NCBI GenBank assembly: GCA_019136335.1
Contig: JAGVUK010000245.1
Location: 1 to 10,971 of the forward strand
Length of the DNA stretch: 10,971 nt
Origin: Methanomicrobiales archaeon
GTDB lineage: Archaea > Halobacteriota > Methanomicrobia > Methanomicrobiales > Methanoculleaceae
Reading direction: 5' to 3'
The notes below the pieces were generated by a model. That model worked only from the letters and a program-made list of their open reading frames with translations. It did not search any database and was not told the origin of the DNA. A program made the position numbers and the translations under genes. Positions 1 to 7,443 of the stretch are shown here, in pieces; position 1 is the first letter of the stretch, and every line of letters begins with the position of its first letter.

Positions 1-197
1 GCCTCCTCCCGCATGCTCCCGAGCGTCTCCGTGACCGCGACCCCGAGAGCCTCGTGGAGGTTTGTGTTCGGATCGGCGTCCACGGCGAGGACCGGCCGCT
101 CACCGGCCGCGACCAGCGCGTCGATCAGGAGCGCCGCGATCGTCGTCTTCCCTGTCCCGCCCTTCCCCGATATGACGACGGTGCAGGGGCGGGTCAC
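1..197 (-). CDS. cooC: CooC/AcsF-family nickel-insertion ATPase (N-terminal part, runs off left edge)
   Basis: Only the first 65 codons are in the window. The N-terminus carries a deviant Walker A P-loop, GKGGTGKTT at residues 11-19, after a hydrophobic beta strand (TVVIS). About 25 residues later comes VDADPNTNLHEALG, the MinD/CooC-type signature that distinguishes this branch of SIMIBI ATPases. CooC/AcsF proteins use ATP to deliver nickel to the C cluster of CO dehydrogenase or the A cluster of acetyl-CoA synthase, and its place directly behind acs genes fits that role. The GTG start at 197-195 overlaps the TGA stop of the upstream gene as GTGA, and GGTGAGGAG lies just upstream as a Shine-Dalgarno sequence. 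Which subgroup (CooC for CODH or AcsF for ACS) cannot be settled from the N-terminus alone. Confidence 0.88.
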   Translation of the reverse strand, partial: MTRPCTVVISGKGGTGKTTIAALLIDALVAAGERPVLAVDADPNTNLHEALGVAVTETLGSMREE

Positions 198-1255
198 GGC
201 TCCTCACCCCGGAGGCGACGGGAGAGCGACGCGGTCGCTTCCATGATCGCGGCGGCCTCCTGCTCGCCGGCGTTCCGGATCCCGCAGGTCGGCGTGATCA
301 GGGACTGGCGGTCGAAGAGGTCGGGGTCGACGGTCTCCGTCGCCCGGGTGCGGATCTCTCCGAACCGGGCGAAGAGCGAATCGGGGGTCCCGGCCGCAAA
401 GACGGCGTAGTCGGCGGGGACGATCCCCCACGCGACAACGCCCCCGGCCTCCATGTAGCGGGCGACGTCGTCAGCGTAGAGCAGGAACTCCCGGGCGTAG
501 GTCCAGGCGTCGATCGAGACCACAGCAGGCGCAAGTCCGAGGACAAAACCCCAGTCGGTGTTGGCGCAGCAGTGGATTCCAAGCCCCCCGTCGAGGAGGC
601 CGGCGATATCCTCGAAGGCGGATGCCGCGACGTTGGCGTCCACCGGGACGACTGCTGATCCGAGCGACGCAAGGTAGGGATCGCTCAACACCACGAGAGT
701 CGCGCGTGCGCCCATCCGCTCCCGCATCGCCTCCTCGCACCACCGGGCCCGCAGACCCAGGAGTTTCCCGAGCAGGTCGGCGTATTCGGGATCATAGAGG
801 ATGGGCCGGCGCGTCTCGTCCACCACCTGCATCCCGAAGGTCACCGGGCCGGTCACCTGGCACTTAACGAGGAGGGCGCCCGAGAGGTCGCGCCCCATCA
901 TGGCGTGGAACCCCGACCCGTAGGCCTCGCCGATCCCGTAGTTCTCCGCGTTCCCCTCGAGGTAGTCGAGGAGAACCCGCTCCATCTCCTCCGAGTGGTC
1001 GGCGCTCCGGTCGACCGTGAGCCTGCCGTCCTGAATAACCCCGCCCGGGAGATGCTCGGCATCGGCAAAGACGATCGTCTCGAGGACGCCCCGGTTCGGC
1101 AGGGTGGGGATAAAGGGGATCTCCGGGAATGCCGCGAGCACCGCCCGGCACGCCTCGTCGGGGTCGCGGTGGGGGAGCGCTCCCACGCCGGTCGCGCGGA
1201 GTTCCGGGGACGGGGCCGTGCCTGCCACGCCCCTCACCCCTGCCTCGCCCGGCAC
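194..1255 (-). CDS. MetE-like / UROD-fold zinc methyltransferase encoded in the acs operon
   Basis: A 353-residue protein of the cobalamin-independent methionine synthase (MetE C-terminal domain)/uroporphyrinogen decarboxylase fold. Visible marks are the strand-loop ATGVGALPHRDP near residue 21, then GIHCC with His228 and Cys230 as an H-x-C pair, VVSIDAW with Asp249, and PTCGIRNAG with Cys324. These match in order the MetE zinc ligands His, Cys, Glu, Cys, with Glu replaced by Asp. The MetE motif DEP around the homocysteine-binding Asp reads SDP here (191-193), so substrate use may differ. The length equals a 'core' MetE without the N-terminal duplicated domain, a type known to take methyl groups from corrinoid proteins rather than folates. 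Neighbouring CFeSP genes suggest methyl-CFeSP as partner; this is inference. The GTG start at 1255 overlaps the activator gene by 22 bp. A GTG at 1228 has a better-spaced Shine-Dalgarno (GGTGAG) and may be the true start (344 aa). Confidence 0.72.
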   Translation of the reverse strand: MPGEAGVRGVAGTAPSPELRATGVGALPHRDPDEACRAVLAAFPEIPFIPTLPNRGVLETIVFADAEHLPGGVIQDGRLTVDRSADHSEEMERVLLDYLEGNAENYGIGEAYGSGFHAMMGRDLSGALLVKCQVTGPVTFGMQVVDETRRPILYDPEYADLLGKLLGLRARWCEEAMRERMGARATLVVLSDPYLASLGSAVVPVDANVAASAFEDIAGLLDGGLGIHCCANTDWGFVLGLAPAVVSIDAWTYAREFLLYADDVARYMEAGGVVAWGIVPADYAVFAAGTPDSLFARFGEIRTRATETVDPDLFDRQSLITPTCGIRNAGEQEAAAIMEATASLSRRLRGEEP

Positions 1256-3090
1256 GCCTCAAGCATCTGCTGCACGTGCGGGAAGAGCGCAAGATCGGTG
1301 TGCGGCAAAAAGCAGCTCGATGTGTAGCGGTCCATGAAGGACGGCTCCGCGTTCAGTTCGATGTAGGTGATCCGGAGAGCAATCCCGTCGAGCGCCTTCC
1401 GTCGCTCCCGGTTGACGAGGGCGATGTTCGCGCCGGCGATCGCTCCGTTCCCGATGTTTTCTATCCGGCTCAGGGGCACCTCGGGTATCAGCCCGATGGT
1501 GATGGCGTTCTCCTTGTTGAGGTAGTTCCCGAACGCCCCCGTGAAGTAGATCCTGTCGATATCCCGGGGCGTAAGGCCCGCCGCCAGGTTCCTGATGTCG
1601 TTCTCGGTGATGACGATATCTTTCCCGATCGATGTCTCCTCCTTCCAGGCCACTACAAACTCCGGATGGTACCGCCCCTTCCGGACCCGGGGATGGTCGA
1701 TATCCAGGTTGATCCGTCCCGTCCGGTCGATGACGCAGGCGCGGATCAACTCCGCAAGCAGATCGATCAGGCCGGAACCGCAGATCCCCCGCGGCCGGAC
1801 ATTGTTGATCGTCGAGTAAGACGGCGTGAGCGTCCCGGCATCGATCCGGGCCCGCTCGATCGCACCGGGGTTTGCCCGCATACCAAAGAGCACCTCCCCG
1901 CCCTCGAGGGCCGGCCCGGCCGCTCCCGCGCAGGAGAGCATCCAGTCGCTGTTGCCGAGCACTGCCTCGAAGTTTGTGCCGATGTCCACCAGGAGCGAGA
2001 CCTCCTCGCGGTCCGCCATCCCCGTTGCGAGGATATCGGCGATGGTGTCGCCCCCGATGAAGTTCGAGACCGCCGGGAAGGTGTAGACCCCGGCGTTCCG
2101 GTGGGCCGCGATACCGATCCGCCCGGCCGCCGTCGAGAGCATCCGCCGCACGACCGGGATGTAGGGTTCGGCGATCATGTAGGAGGGGTCTATCCCGAGG
2201 AGGAGGTGAGTCATCACCGTGTTTCCGGCGATCACCACCTCAAAGATCTCCTCGAGATCGATCCCCGCAGCATCGGAGGCGGATTTCAGGGCTTCGTTGA
2301 TGCTCTCTGCCGCGAGTTGCTGCAGGCGGGAAAGACCGCTCTTTTGCGAGAAGTTCACCCGGGAAAGGATGTCTTCGCCGCAGGAGATCTGGCGGTTGTA
2401 ATTTGACGCCGTGGCAAGGATCCGGCCGTCGATGAGGCTCCGGATGTAGACCACGATCGTGGTGGTCCCGAGATCCACGGCCGCCCCGTAGAGCCTTGTC
2501 GTGGTGTCGCCTTCGTCAACGTTGAGCAGACGATAGCCTCCGGGCACCAGGGCGACCGTGCCGGTCACGTGCCAGGCACTCCGCCGGAGCGCCTGCGGGA
2601 GGTAACAGAGGACCTCGAGCGGCGCGTAGACCCTGTTCGGGGGCGGGCCTCCCCGGCCTTCGATCCCCTCCAGCAGGCGGGCGAGGTCAGGGGCGGTGTC
2701 GTCAAGGGACGGCGGCGTGAGGCGGACCTCGTACTTCCGGACGGCGGGATTGAGCGGGACCTCTTCCATGCCCGGAATCTCCACGAGGATCCTCTGCTCC
2801 TCTATGAGCGACCCGGCCGGGACCTCCACCCGGATATCCCCGACGACGGTTGCCCGGCAGGCAAGGCACGCCCCGCGGGCGATCTCGTCATCTGAGAAGA
2901 ACTTGCGGTAGTCCTCAGGATCGAACGATGCCGTGCCGTCTTTGATGAAGACGAGACATTTTCCGCACTTCCCTTGCCCGCCGCAGACCACGTTCATGGG
3001 GAGGCCGGCCGCACGCGCCGCGTCAAGGATGGTCGTGCCGGAGGGCACGACCGCCTTCCGGTAGCCGGGGAGGAACGTCACGGTCGGCAT
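1234..3090 (-). CDS. acsV: RACo-type reductive activator of the corrinoid iron-sulfur protein (2Fe-2S + ASKHA ATPase)
   Basis: A 618-residue protein. Residues 1-95 form a plant-type [2Fe-2S] ferredoxin domain with ligands Cys36, Cys42, Cys45 (C-GGQGK-C-GK-C) and Cys78. A linker of about 100 residues leads to an ASKHA-fold ATPase with phosphate motifs DLGTTT (206-211), AGNTVMTHLLLG (288-299), DIGTN (369-373) and GICGSG (435-440), plus a C-terminal TGAFGNYLNKE segment. This is the RACo/DUF4445 layout. The family uses ATP to push one electron uphill and restore Co(II) corrinoid to the methyl-accepting Co(I) state in CFeSP. The gene begins with ATG at 3090, sharing one base with the acsC stop (TGATG), with GGAGG about six bases upstream. 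A longer open frame upstream of that ATG is an antisense-like extension inside acsC and was not used. One oddity is DIGTNFE (Phe374), where DIGTNGE is usual in relatives. Confidence 0.9.
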   Translation of the reverse strand: MPTVTFLPGYRKAVVPSGTTILDAARAAGLPMNVVCGGQGKCGKCLVFIKDGTASFDPEDYRKFFSDDEIARGACLACRATVVGDIRVEVPAGSLIEEQRILVEIPGMEEVPLNPAVRKYEVRLTPPSLDDTAPDLARLLEGIEGRGGPPPNRVYAPLEVLCYLPQALRRSAWHVTGTVALVPGGYRLLNVDEGDTTTRLYGAAVDLGTTTIVVYIRSLIDGRILATASNYNRQISCGEDILSRVNFSQKSGLSRLQQLAAESINEALKSASDAAGIDLEEIFEVVIAGNTVMTHLLLGIDPSYMIAEPYIPVVRRMLSTAAGRIGIAAHRNAGVYTFPAVSNFIGGDTIADILATGMADREEVSLLVDIGTNFEAVLGNSDWMLSCAGAAGPALEGGEVLFGMRANPGAIERARIDAGTLTPSYSTINNVRPRGICGSGLIDLLAELIRACVIDRTGRINLDIDHPRVRKGRYHPEFVVAWKEETSIGKDIVITENDIRNLAAGLTPRDIDRIYFTGAFGNYLNKENAITIGLIPEVPLSRIENIGNGAIAGANIALVNRERRKALDGIALRITYIELNAEPSFMDRYTSSCFLPHTDLALFPHVQQMLEACRARQG

Positions 3091-4424
3091 CAGGCCCTCC
3101 ACTCCTTCTCCAGGTACCCGGCGAGCTCGGCCGCATCCCGGGGGCCGACCATCACCTTCCAGCCGGTCGCGTCCTCGATCTTCCCGGAGAGGGGGGCGGC
3201 GTAGCCGGGGATGACGAGCAGCCTGTGGTCTACCGTCTCCCCGACGCCGAAGTTCCGGAGCGAGTCGGCGACAAGGGTCTCCGTCAGTTTTCCGCCGGCG
3301 ACGGCCGTCAGGACCGAGAGGCCTTCCGTATCCACGATGAGGAGATAGCAGGGTATCCGTGACGCCTCGAGGTAGCCGAGCAGCGTGAAGTAGGTGAGCG
3401 AGAAGTTCACCGTGAGGAGGACCGGGGCATCGCGGCCGGGCTCGTTGACCGGGTAGAGGCCTGGCGTCACCTGGATGGGTTTCTGGGGATCGGTGTAGAT
3501 GTTCTGCCGCAGGGTGAGCCCCGCCGCGACGGTTGCCGGCGGGAGCGGGGGGACGACGATGACCCCGGCGTACTTCAGGATCCCCGCCGCAAGGGCCGCG
3601 TCGGTCTCCCTGAAAGGAGTGGTGTCGAAGTAGATGGGGTAGCCGAGCGCGGGCTCGGTCCGCCCGATGGCGGCCTTCCGGATCCCGGTCGCCATGGCGA
3701 TATAGTCCTGGAGAGACCGCGGGGCGGGATCGAGCATGAGGTCCACGACCCCGGCGGCCGCGCACTCTGCGGTGAGGGCGGCAAGCCCCGCGGGACTGGC
3801 GGCCCGCACCGCGAGCGGGCAGCCGTAGCGCTTCGCGAGGCGGGCGAGGTCCTCCCGGTTCTCTTCGGTTGCGGCGTGGACCAGTGGCCGGTAGTGCCCG
3901 GCGACCGCAAGGGCCGCCTCGTGGGCTGCGAGGTCGCCGGCGATCAGCACCAGGGGGAGGGTGCTCCCCCCTCCGGCGAGCGCCACGGCTTCGGCAAACC
4001 GGCCGGGAGATCTGCTCTCGTTTCTGACCGCAACCCCGGTCAGGACAAGGTCCATCCCCACCCGGTGGACGACCGTCTCCCGGACCGTCTCCACGATGGA
4101 GCGCACCCGCTCTTCCGGCCAGGTGTCGGAGACCTGCACCATGATCCCGGGCGGGTGGGAGAAGGCCTTCTCGTGCCGGAAGAGGACGAACTCCTCCCCG
4201 GCGGCAACCGACCGCTCGCCCACGCCGACCCCGACGAGCCGGACCGGCGGCCGGGTCGCTCCGCCGAGGAGGGCCTTCGTTCCGGGATCGAGGTCAGGAC
4301 AGGCCTCGACCTCCGCCTTCCCGGCGGCGAGTTTCATCGCGAAGGCAAGGCACGTGGGATATCCGCACCTCTTGCAGTTCGTCTTCGGGAGGAGTTTGTA
4401 GATATCGAGCGCCTTCATCGCCAT
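3090..4424 (-). CDS. acsC: Corrinoid iron-sulfur protein large (gamma) subunit, AcsC/CdhE family
   Basis: A 444-residue protein. The N-terminal domain binds a [4Fe-4S] cluster through Cys17, Cys20, Cys25 and Cys42 (C-x2-C-x4-C-x16-C), in the typical setting LPKTNCKRCGYPTCLAFAM. A TIM-barrel domain follows (about 60-320), and then a C-terminal corrinoid-binding domain with TVNFSLTYF and DTEGLSVLTA, closely matching the Moorella AcsC sequence as I remember it. The protein pairs with AcsD to carry the methyl group on cob(I)amide and hand it to the A cluster of AcsB. Length and motifs are normal for the family. The ATG at 4424 lies 3 bp after the acsD stop, and its GGAGGTG Shine-Dalgarno sits in the last codons of acsD, so the two subunits are probably translated in step. 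Archaeal CdhE is homologous, but several segments (GYPIYFDTTPF, RQNIYTDPQKPIQV) read closer to the bacterial form; a tree would settle this. Confidence 0.95.
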   Translation of the reverse strand: MAMKALDIYKLLPKTNCKRCGYPTCLAFAMKLAAGKAEVEACPDLDPGTKALLGGATRPPVRLVGVGVGERSVAAGEEFVLFRHEKAFSHPPGIMVQVSDTWPEERVRSIVETVRETVVHRVGMDLVLTGVAVRNESRSPGRFAEAVALAGGGSTLPLVLIAGDLAAHEAALAVAGHYRPLVHAATEENREDLARLAKRYGCPLAVRAASPAGLAALTAECAAAGVVDLMLDPAPRSLQDYIAMATGIRKAAIGRTEPALGYPIYFDTTPFRETDAALAAGILKYAGVIVVPPLPPATVAAGLTLRQNIYTDPQKPIQVTPGLYPVNEPGRDAPVLLTVNFSLTYFTLLGYLEASRIPCYLLIVDTEGLSVLTAVAGGKLTETLVADSLRNFGVGETVDHRLLVIPGYAAPLSGKIEDATGWKVMVGPRDAAELAGYLEKEWRA

Positions 4425-4427
4425 GGT

Positions 4428-5339
4428 TCACACCTCCAGTGCCTCGTGGAGTCTCTTCACGGTCAGGGGATGGCGGACGCAGACGATCGACGCGCCGGCC
4501 ACGAATGAGGCGTAGGCGGTGTAGAACTCCCAGGCGACCGCTATAGCGTCCTGTTCCGCCGGTGTGGCCTCCCGCACCTCCCGGACCGTGAGGGTATCGG
4601 CGGGTGCGCTGATCACCGGCATCGCAAGGTCCGCATCCCCGGCGAGGGCGGCCAGGCGTATCCGCTCCATCACCGAGTAGGAGTACTCGAACCCGTAGCC
4701 GAGCGCCCCCGTGTAGGGGTCGATCACGATGCGGTCCCCGGGTATGCCGGTCTCGCGGAGGAGGATGTTCAACTGCTTTGCGAGGTTGATGTCGATGGGC
4801 GACTGGGCAATCACCGCATGGTCGTAGGCGAGCGCCGCTGCGGCGACGCTCCGGTAGCGGTCGGCCTCTGCGGTCCCGAGGAGGAGCCGCTCACCCTCTC
4901 CGGCTTCCCCGCACCGCCGGAAGACCTCGCTGTCGAGTTCCGGCTCGCTGCTCCCCTCCACGATCAGGGGCCGGGCCGTCGCCGCAAGCACCCGCTCCAT
5001 CGTCGGGGCGATCTCGCTGAACGCATCGAACCCGCGCTGCTTCGTGCTCGTGAAGTTAAGCCGGATGATATCCGCACCGTAGGTCCGCTCCGCAGCCCGC
5101 GCCCACTCGTCGGGGTTGTTCGCGAGGTCGCCCACGTAGTCGCGAACCACCGGTGGCGAGAACTGGGGGTCGTCGCAGACCTCAAGCGCCACGAGGAGCC
5201 TGTCCGGCCTGTTCCCGGTGAACGGGAGACCTCGATCGCCCCCGATCACGTAGGAGACCTCCCGGGTCCCCCCTTCGGCCCGGGTAGCACCGAGGCGCAC
5301 CTCCCGGACCGCCGGTCCCGGTTCACTGCTGTCGGTCAT
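4428..5339 (-). CDS. acsD: Corrinoid iron-sulfur protein small (delta) subunit, AcsD/CdhD family
   Basis: A 303-residue TIM-barrel protein beginning MTDSSEPG. Family marks are RLGATRAEGGTREVSYVIGGD near the N-terminus, NNPDEWARAAERTYGADIIRL, IAQSPIDINLAKQLNILL and DPYTGALGYGFEYSYSVMERIRLAAL. All have direct counterparts in the Moorella AcsD (about 323 aa). It forms the heterodimer with AcsC and helps cap the corrinoid and position the methyl donor. Start choice: the ATG at 5339 has GGAGGG a few bases upstream and overlaps the end of acsB by 17 bp. The frame stays open 22 codons further upstream, but that stretch is Arg/Ser-rich, lies within acsB and lacks family similarity. The slightly short N-terminus is otherwise unremarkable. 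Confidence 0.94.
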   Translation of the reverse strand: MTDSSEPGPAVREVRLGATRAEGGTREVSYVIGGDRGLPFTGNRPDRLLVALEVCDDPQFSPPVVRDYVGDLANNPDEWARAAERTYGADIIRLNFTSTKQRGFDAFSEIAPTMERVLAATARPLIVEGSSEPELDSEVFRRCGEAGEGERLLLGTAEADRYRSVAAAALAYDHAVIAQSPIDINLAKQLNILLRETGIPGDRIVIDPYTGALGYGFEYSYSVMERIRLAALAGDADLAMPVISAPADTLTVREVREATPAEQDAIAVAWEFYTAYASFVAGASIVCVRHPLTVKRLHEALEV

Positions 5340-7311
5340 GTTCCCTCCCCCCCGAGACCTCGTCCGCGATCTTCGCAAAGAGGTCCGGCATCCCCTGTGC
5401 GGCAAGTTTCTCCCGCAGCCGGTCGCCGAGTTCCTCTTTTAAGGAGGCCGGCATCCAGACCACCCGCTTAATACCGTTCTCGGCCTGGAGGAACCTCTCG
5501 CTCAGGATATAGTTCTTCGATATGCCGATGAACCCCGGCGTCTGCGCGCCGCCCCCGATCGTCCCCGCGAGCGTCGAGAAGGTCATCCCGAGCGGGGTCT
5601 CCCCCGTGAAGTCCCGGCTGACGATGAGAATCCCGTTCACCTCCGGCACGATGGCCGCGATGCACTCGAAGCATCCGCAGGCGGTCATCGGGTTCTCGAT
5701 CATGCTGTAGAGGGAGATCCGGTCGACCTCACCGTGGGATGCCTTCTTCACGAACCGGTTCACCCCCGCAAACTCCCCGGAGACGGCGTCGACCGTCTCC
5801 CCCTTCGGGACCGGCTGGTTCGCCCCGGCGGGAGCGATCTCGTGGGCAACCCGGGCGTCGAGCCAGGTGATTGCCCCGCAGAGCGCCGGCCGCTCCGGCG
5901 TGATGACGCAGACGTGGTTCGGGGCGAACGTCTGGCAGAGGGTGCAGGAGTAGAAGGTCTCCACGTCCTCGTCCTTCATGCCGGCTATCCGCTCGTCCCG
6001 CGCCGTGTAGACCTTCCGCGCCTCCGAAAGCATCTCCTCGACCTTCTGCCTGTCGGTGACCAGCGTCACCTGGACCGCGTCGATGTGGTCCGGAAACTCC
6101 GCCTTGAGCTTGTGGGCAAGCAGCGTCCCGATGTCCCGGATCCTGACGCCTTTCGCCACCGCCTCTTTCGAGAGCCTGACCCAGATGAGGTCCCGCTGCG
6201 CAACGTGCCAGGACCCCTCGCCGTAGTTGACGAAGGTATGGATCCGCCGCTCAAGCACCGGTTCGTAGTCCGCTCTCATCCTCGCGCCGGCGACGTCCAC
6301 CAGGATCGCGAGCGGGAGAGCGGAGCCTGCCGGGACGGCGTCGACCTCCGGTCCGACGACGGTGACCATCCCGTCCTTCACCTCCTCGCGGGGCCGCATC
6401 CGGAGGAGCTCGAAGGCAGGGGTCCTCCCGCCGCCGAACTCCACGTACATCTCCTCCTTGCGGATGCTCTTCCCCTCGAACGCGGGGGAGCAGGCCATGG
6501 GTATCGGGATCGCCGTGACCGTGACCCGGATCCCCCGGAGGTCCATGCCGGTCCGGACCGCCGTTGCGGGAGCGACCGGTATCCACTCCCCTCCCTCGTA
6601 GCCCTCGCCGGCCGCAAGGATCGGTATCCCGAGCACCCGCAGGGCGTCGACGAACGCGGCCTCTTCGTCGGTGAGGCCCGGAAATGCGATCACGAACGCC
6701 TTCGCCCGTTCGGCGGCGTAGCCGAGCAGGGAGTGAACGTCTCCCGGCTGCACCCCGCCAAACATCATCGCGACCCGGGCGAGGATGTCGGCGAAGTGGA
6801 TGCCCCGGGCGCTCTCCGGGCCGAGCGGCACCAGGCGGTAATCCAGCCCCAGGCGCACGCCGGCGCCGGAGAGCGCCTCCACGACCCCGCCGGCAAGGAA
6901 GGTGAGCAGGTACTTCTCCTGCATCTCCCGGCAGATCGCCGCGGCGGCGTCGGGGCTCTCCGGCGTCCCGACGAGGAGGCCGAGGCCCGTGACGCTCCCG
7001 TCGACCAGGGTGTAGCCGAGCCTCCGGAGGACTGCGTCCGGGATGAAACCTGTGTAGGGGATCTCCACGCCGCCTTCGCCGGCCATCAGGCACTCGCAGG
7101 CGACGAGGAGGTTGCTGCCGGACTGCCGGTACGCCTCGCGCGCTCCGTCCGCGTCCCGCACGGCGATGCCGGTGACGGCGTAGGTCACGGGGAGGGCATA
7201 TGCCGTGTCCGCGTAGGCGAGCTTCCCTGAGAGTGCCTGCATCCTCGCATCGAGGCCGGTGCGGCCGTGCTCTATCGCCGTAGCAAGAGAGTCCGTGAGT
7301 CTATCCTTCAT
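5323..7311 (-). CDS. acsB: Acetyl-CoA synthase, bacterial-type AcsB with N-terminal CODH-docking domain
   Basis: A 662-residue protein that condenses a methyl group (from CFeSP), CO and CoA to acetyl-CoA at the Ni-Ni-[4Fe-4S] A cluster. Cluster ligands are visible as Cys456, Cys459, Cys468, Cys478 (SCTLCQTFAPNHVC...LCG) and Cys545/Cys547 (ACGCFE). Every one is offset by exactly 50 from Moorella Cys506, 509, 518, 528, 595 and 597. Residues 30-270 (ADTAYALP, YTGFIPDAVLRRLG, GLDYRLVPLG, AMMFGGVQPG) form the N-terminal domain that binds CO dehydrogenase in bacterial enzymes and that archaeal CdhC lacks. The middle domain includes SPAFEGKSIRKEEMYVEFGGGRTPAFEL and ERRIHTFVNYGEG. The ATG at 7311 was chosen over upstream in-frame starts at 7347 and 7407 because family similarity begins after it and a TATA-like element covers the 7347 ATG. 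No strong Shine-Dalgarno precedes it, so a short-leader or leaderless transcript is possible. It is first in the operon. Confidence 0.95.
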   Translation of the reverse strand: MKDRLTDSLATAIEHGRTGLDARMQALSGKLAYADTAYALPVTYAVTGIAVRDADGAREAYRQSGSNLLVACECLMAGEGGVEIPYTGFIPDAVLRRLGYTLVDGSVTGLGLLVGTPESPDAAAAICREMQEKYLLTFLAGGVVEALSGAGVRLGLDYRLVPLGPESARGIHFADILARVAMMFGGVQPGDVHSLLGYAAERAKAFVIAFPGLTDEEAAFVDALRVLGIPILAAGEGYEGGEWIPVAPATAVRTGMDLRGIRVTVTAIPIPMACSPAFEGKSIRKEEMYVEFGGGRTPAFELLRMRPREEVKDGMVTVVGPEVDAVPAGSALPLAILVDVAGARMRADYEPVLERRIHTFVNYGEGSWHVAQRDLIWVRLSKEAVAKGVRIRDIGTLLAHKLKAEFPDHIDAVQVTLVTDRQKVEEMLSEARKVYTARDERIAGMKDEDVETFYSCTLCQTFAPNHVCVITPERPALCGAITWLDARVAHEIAPAGANQPVPKGETVDAVSGEFAGVNRFVKKASHGEVDRISLYSMIENPMTACGCFECIAAIVPEVNGILIVSRDFTGETPLGMTFSTLAGTIGGGAQTPGFIGISKNYILSERFLQAENGIKRVVWMPASLKEELGDRLREKLAAQGMPDLFAKIADEVSGGREHDRQQ

Positions 7312-7343
7312 GATGCTATCAGCAGGTGATACTCTGCGCACGG

Positions 7344-7361
7344 TCATAAATGATTGTTTCC
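7344..7361 (-). promoter_or_regulatory. Candidate archaeal BRE/TATA promoter of the acs operon
   Basis: On the minus strand a purine-rich GGAAACA block is followed by ATCATTTATGA, a plausible TFB-recognition element and TATA box in an otherwise GC-rich region. Transcription starting about 25 bases downstream would begin near 7320 and leave a leader of roughly 10 bases before the acsB ATG at 7311. This is a pattern match only, with no measured start site. Confidence 0.4.
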
Positions 7362-7396
7362 GTGCAAAGCGGCGACCACCGCGGTCCTGGGATTTC

Positions 7397-7418
7397 TCCG
7401 GCAACACGCGCTGCCGGA
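7397..7418 (-). repeat. Inverted repeat between corA and acsB (possible hairpin)
   Basis: TCCGGCA at 7397-7403 pairs with TGCCGGA at 7412-7418, a perfect 7-bp stem with an 8-base loop. It lies 26 bp past the stop of the upstream corA gene and ahead of the candidate acs promoter. It could mark the corA transcript end, although no U-rich tract follows. An adjacent GACGGG-T-CCCGTC palindrome strengthens the structured character of this 130-bp gap. Confidence 0.35.
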
Positions 7419-7443
7419 TGACGGGACCCGTCCGGGATCGCCG

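Noticed and set aside
1129..2406. 425-codon open frame on the plus strand
   Set aside because: It lies antisense to the RACo and MetE-like genes. Composition is Arg/Pro/Asp/Gly-rich with no family motifs, as expected opposite high-GC3 genes.
3091..3765. 225-codon N-terminal extension of the RACo frame
   Set aside because: It lies wholly within acsC in another frame, is Arg/Pro-rich, and the 2Fe-2S domain begins just after the ATG at 3090, which has its own Shine-Dalgarno.
5734..7230. 498-codon open frame on the plus strand
   Set aside because: It is antisense to acsB, whose identity is certain from its A-cluster motifs. The peptide is full of His/Asp/Arg/Pro and shows no domain.
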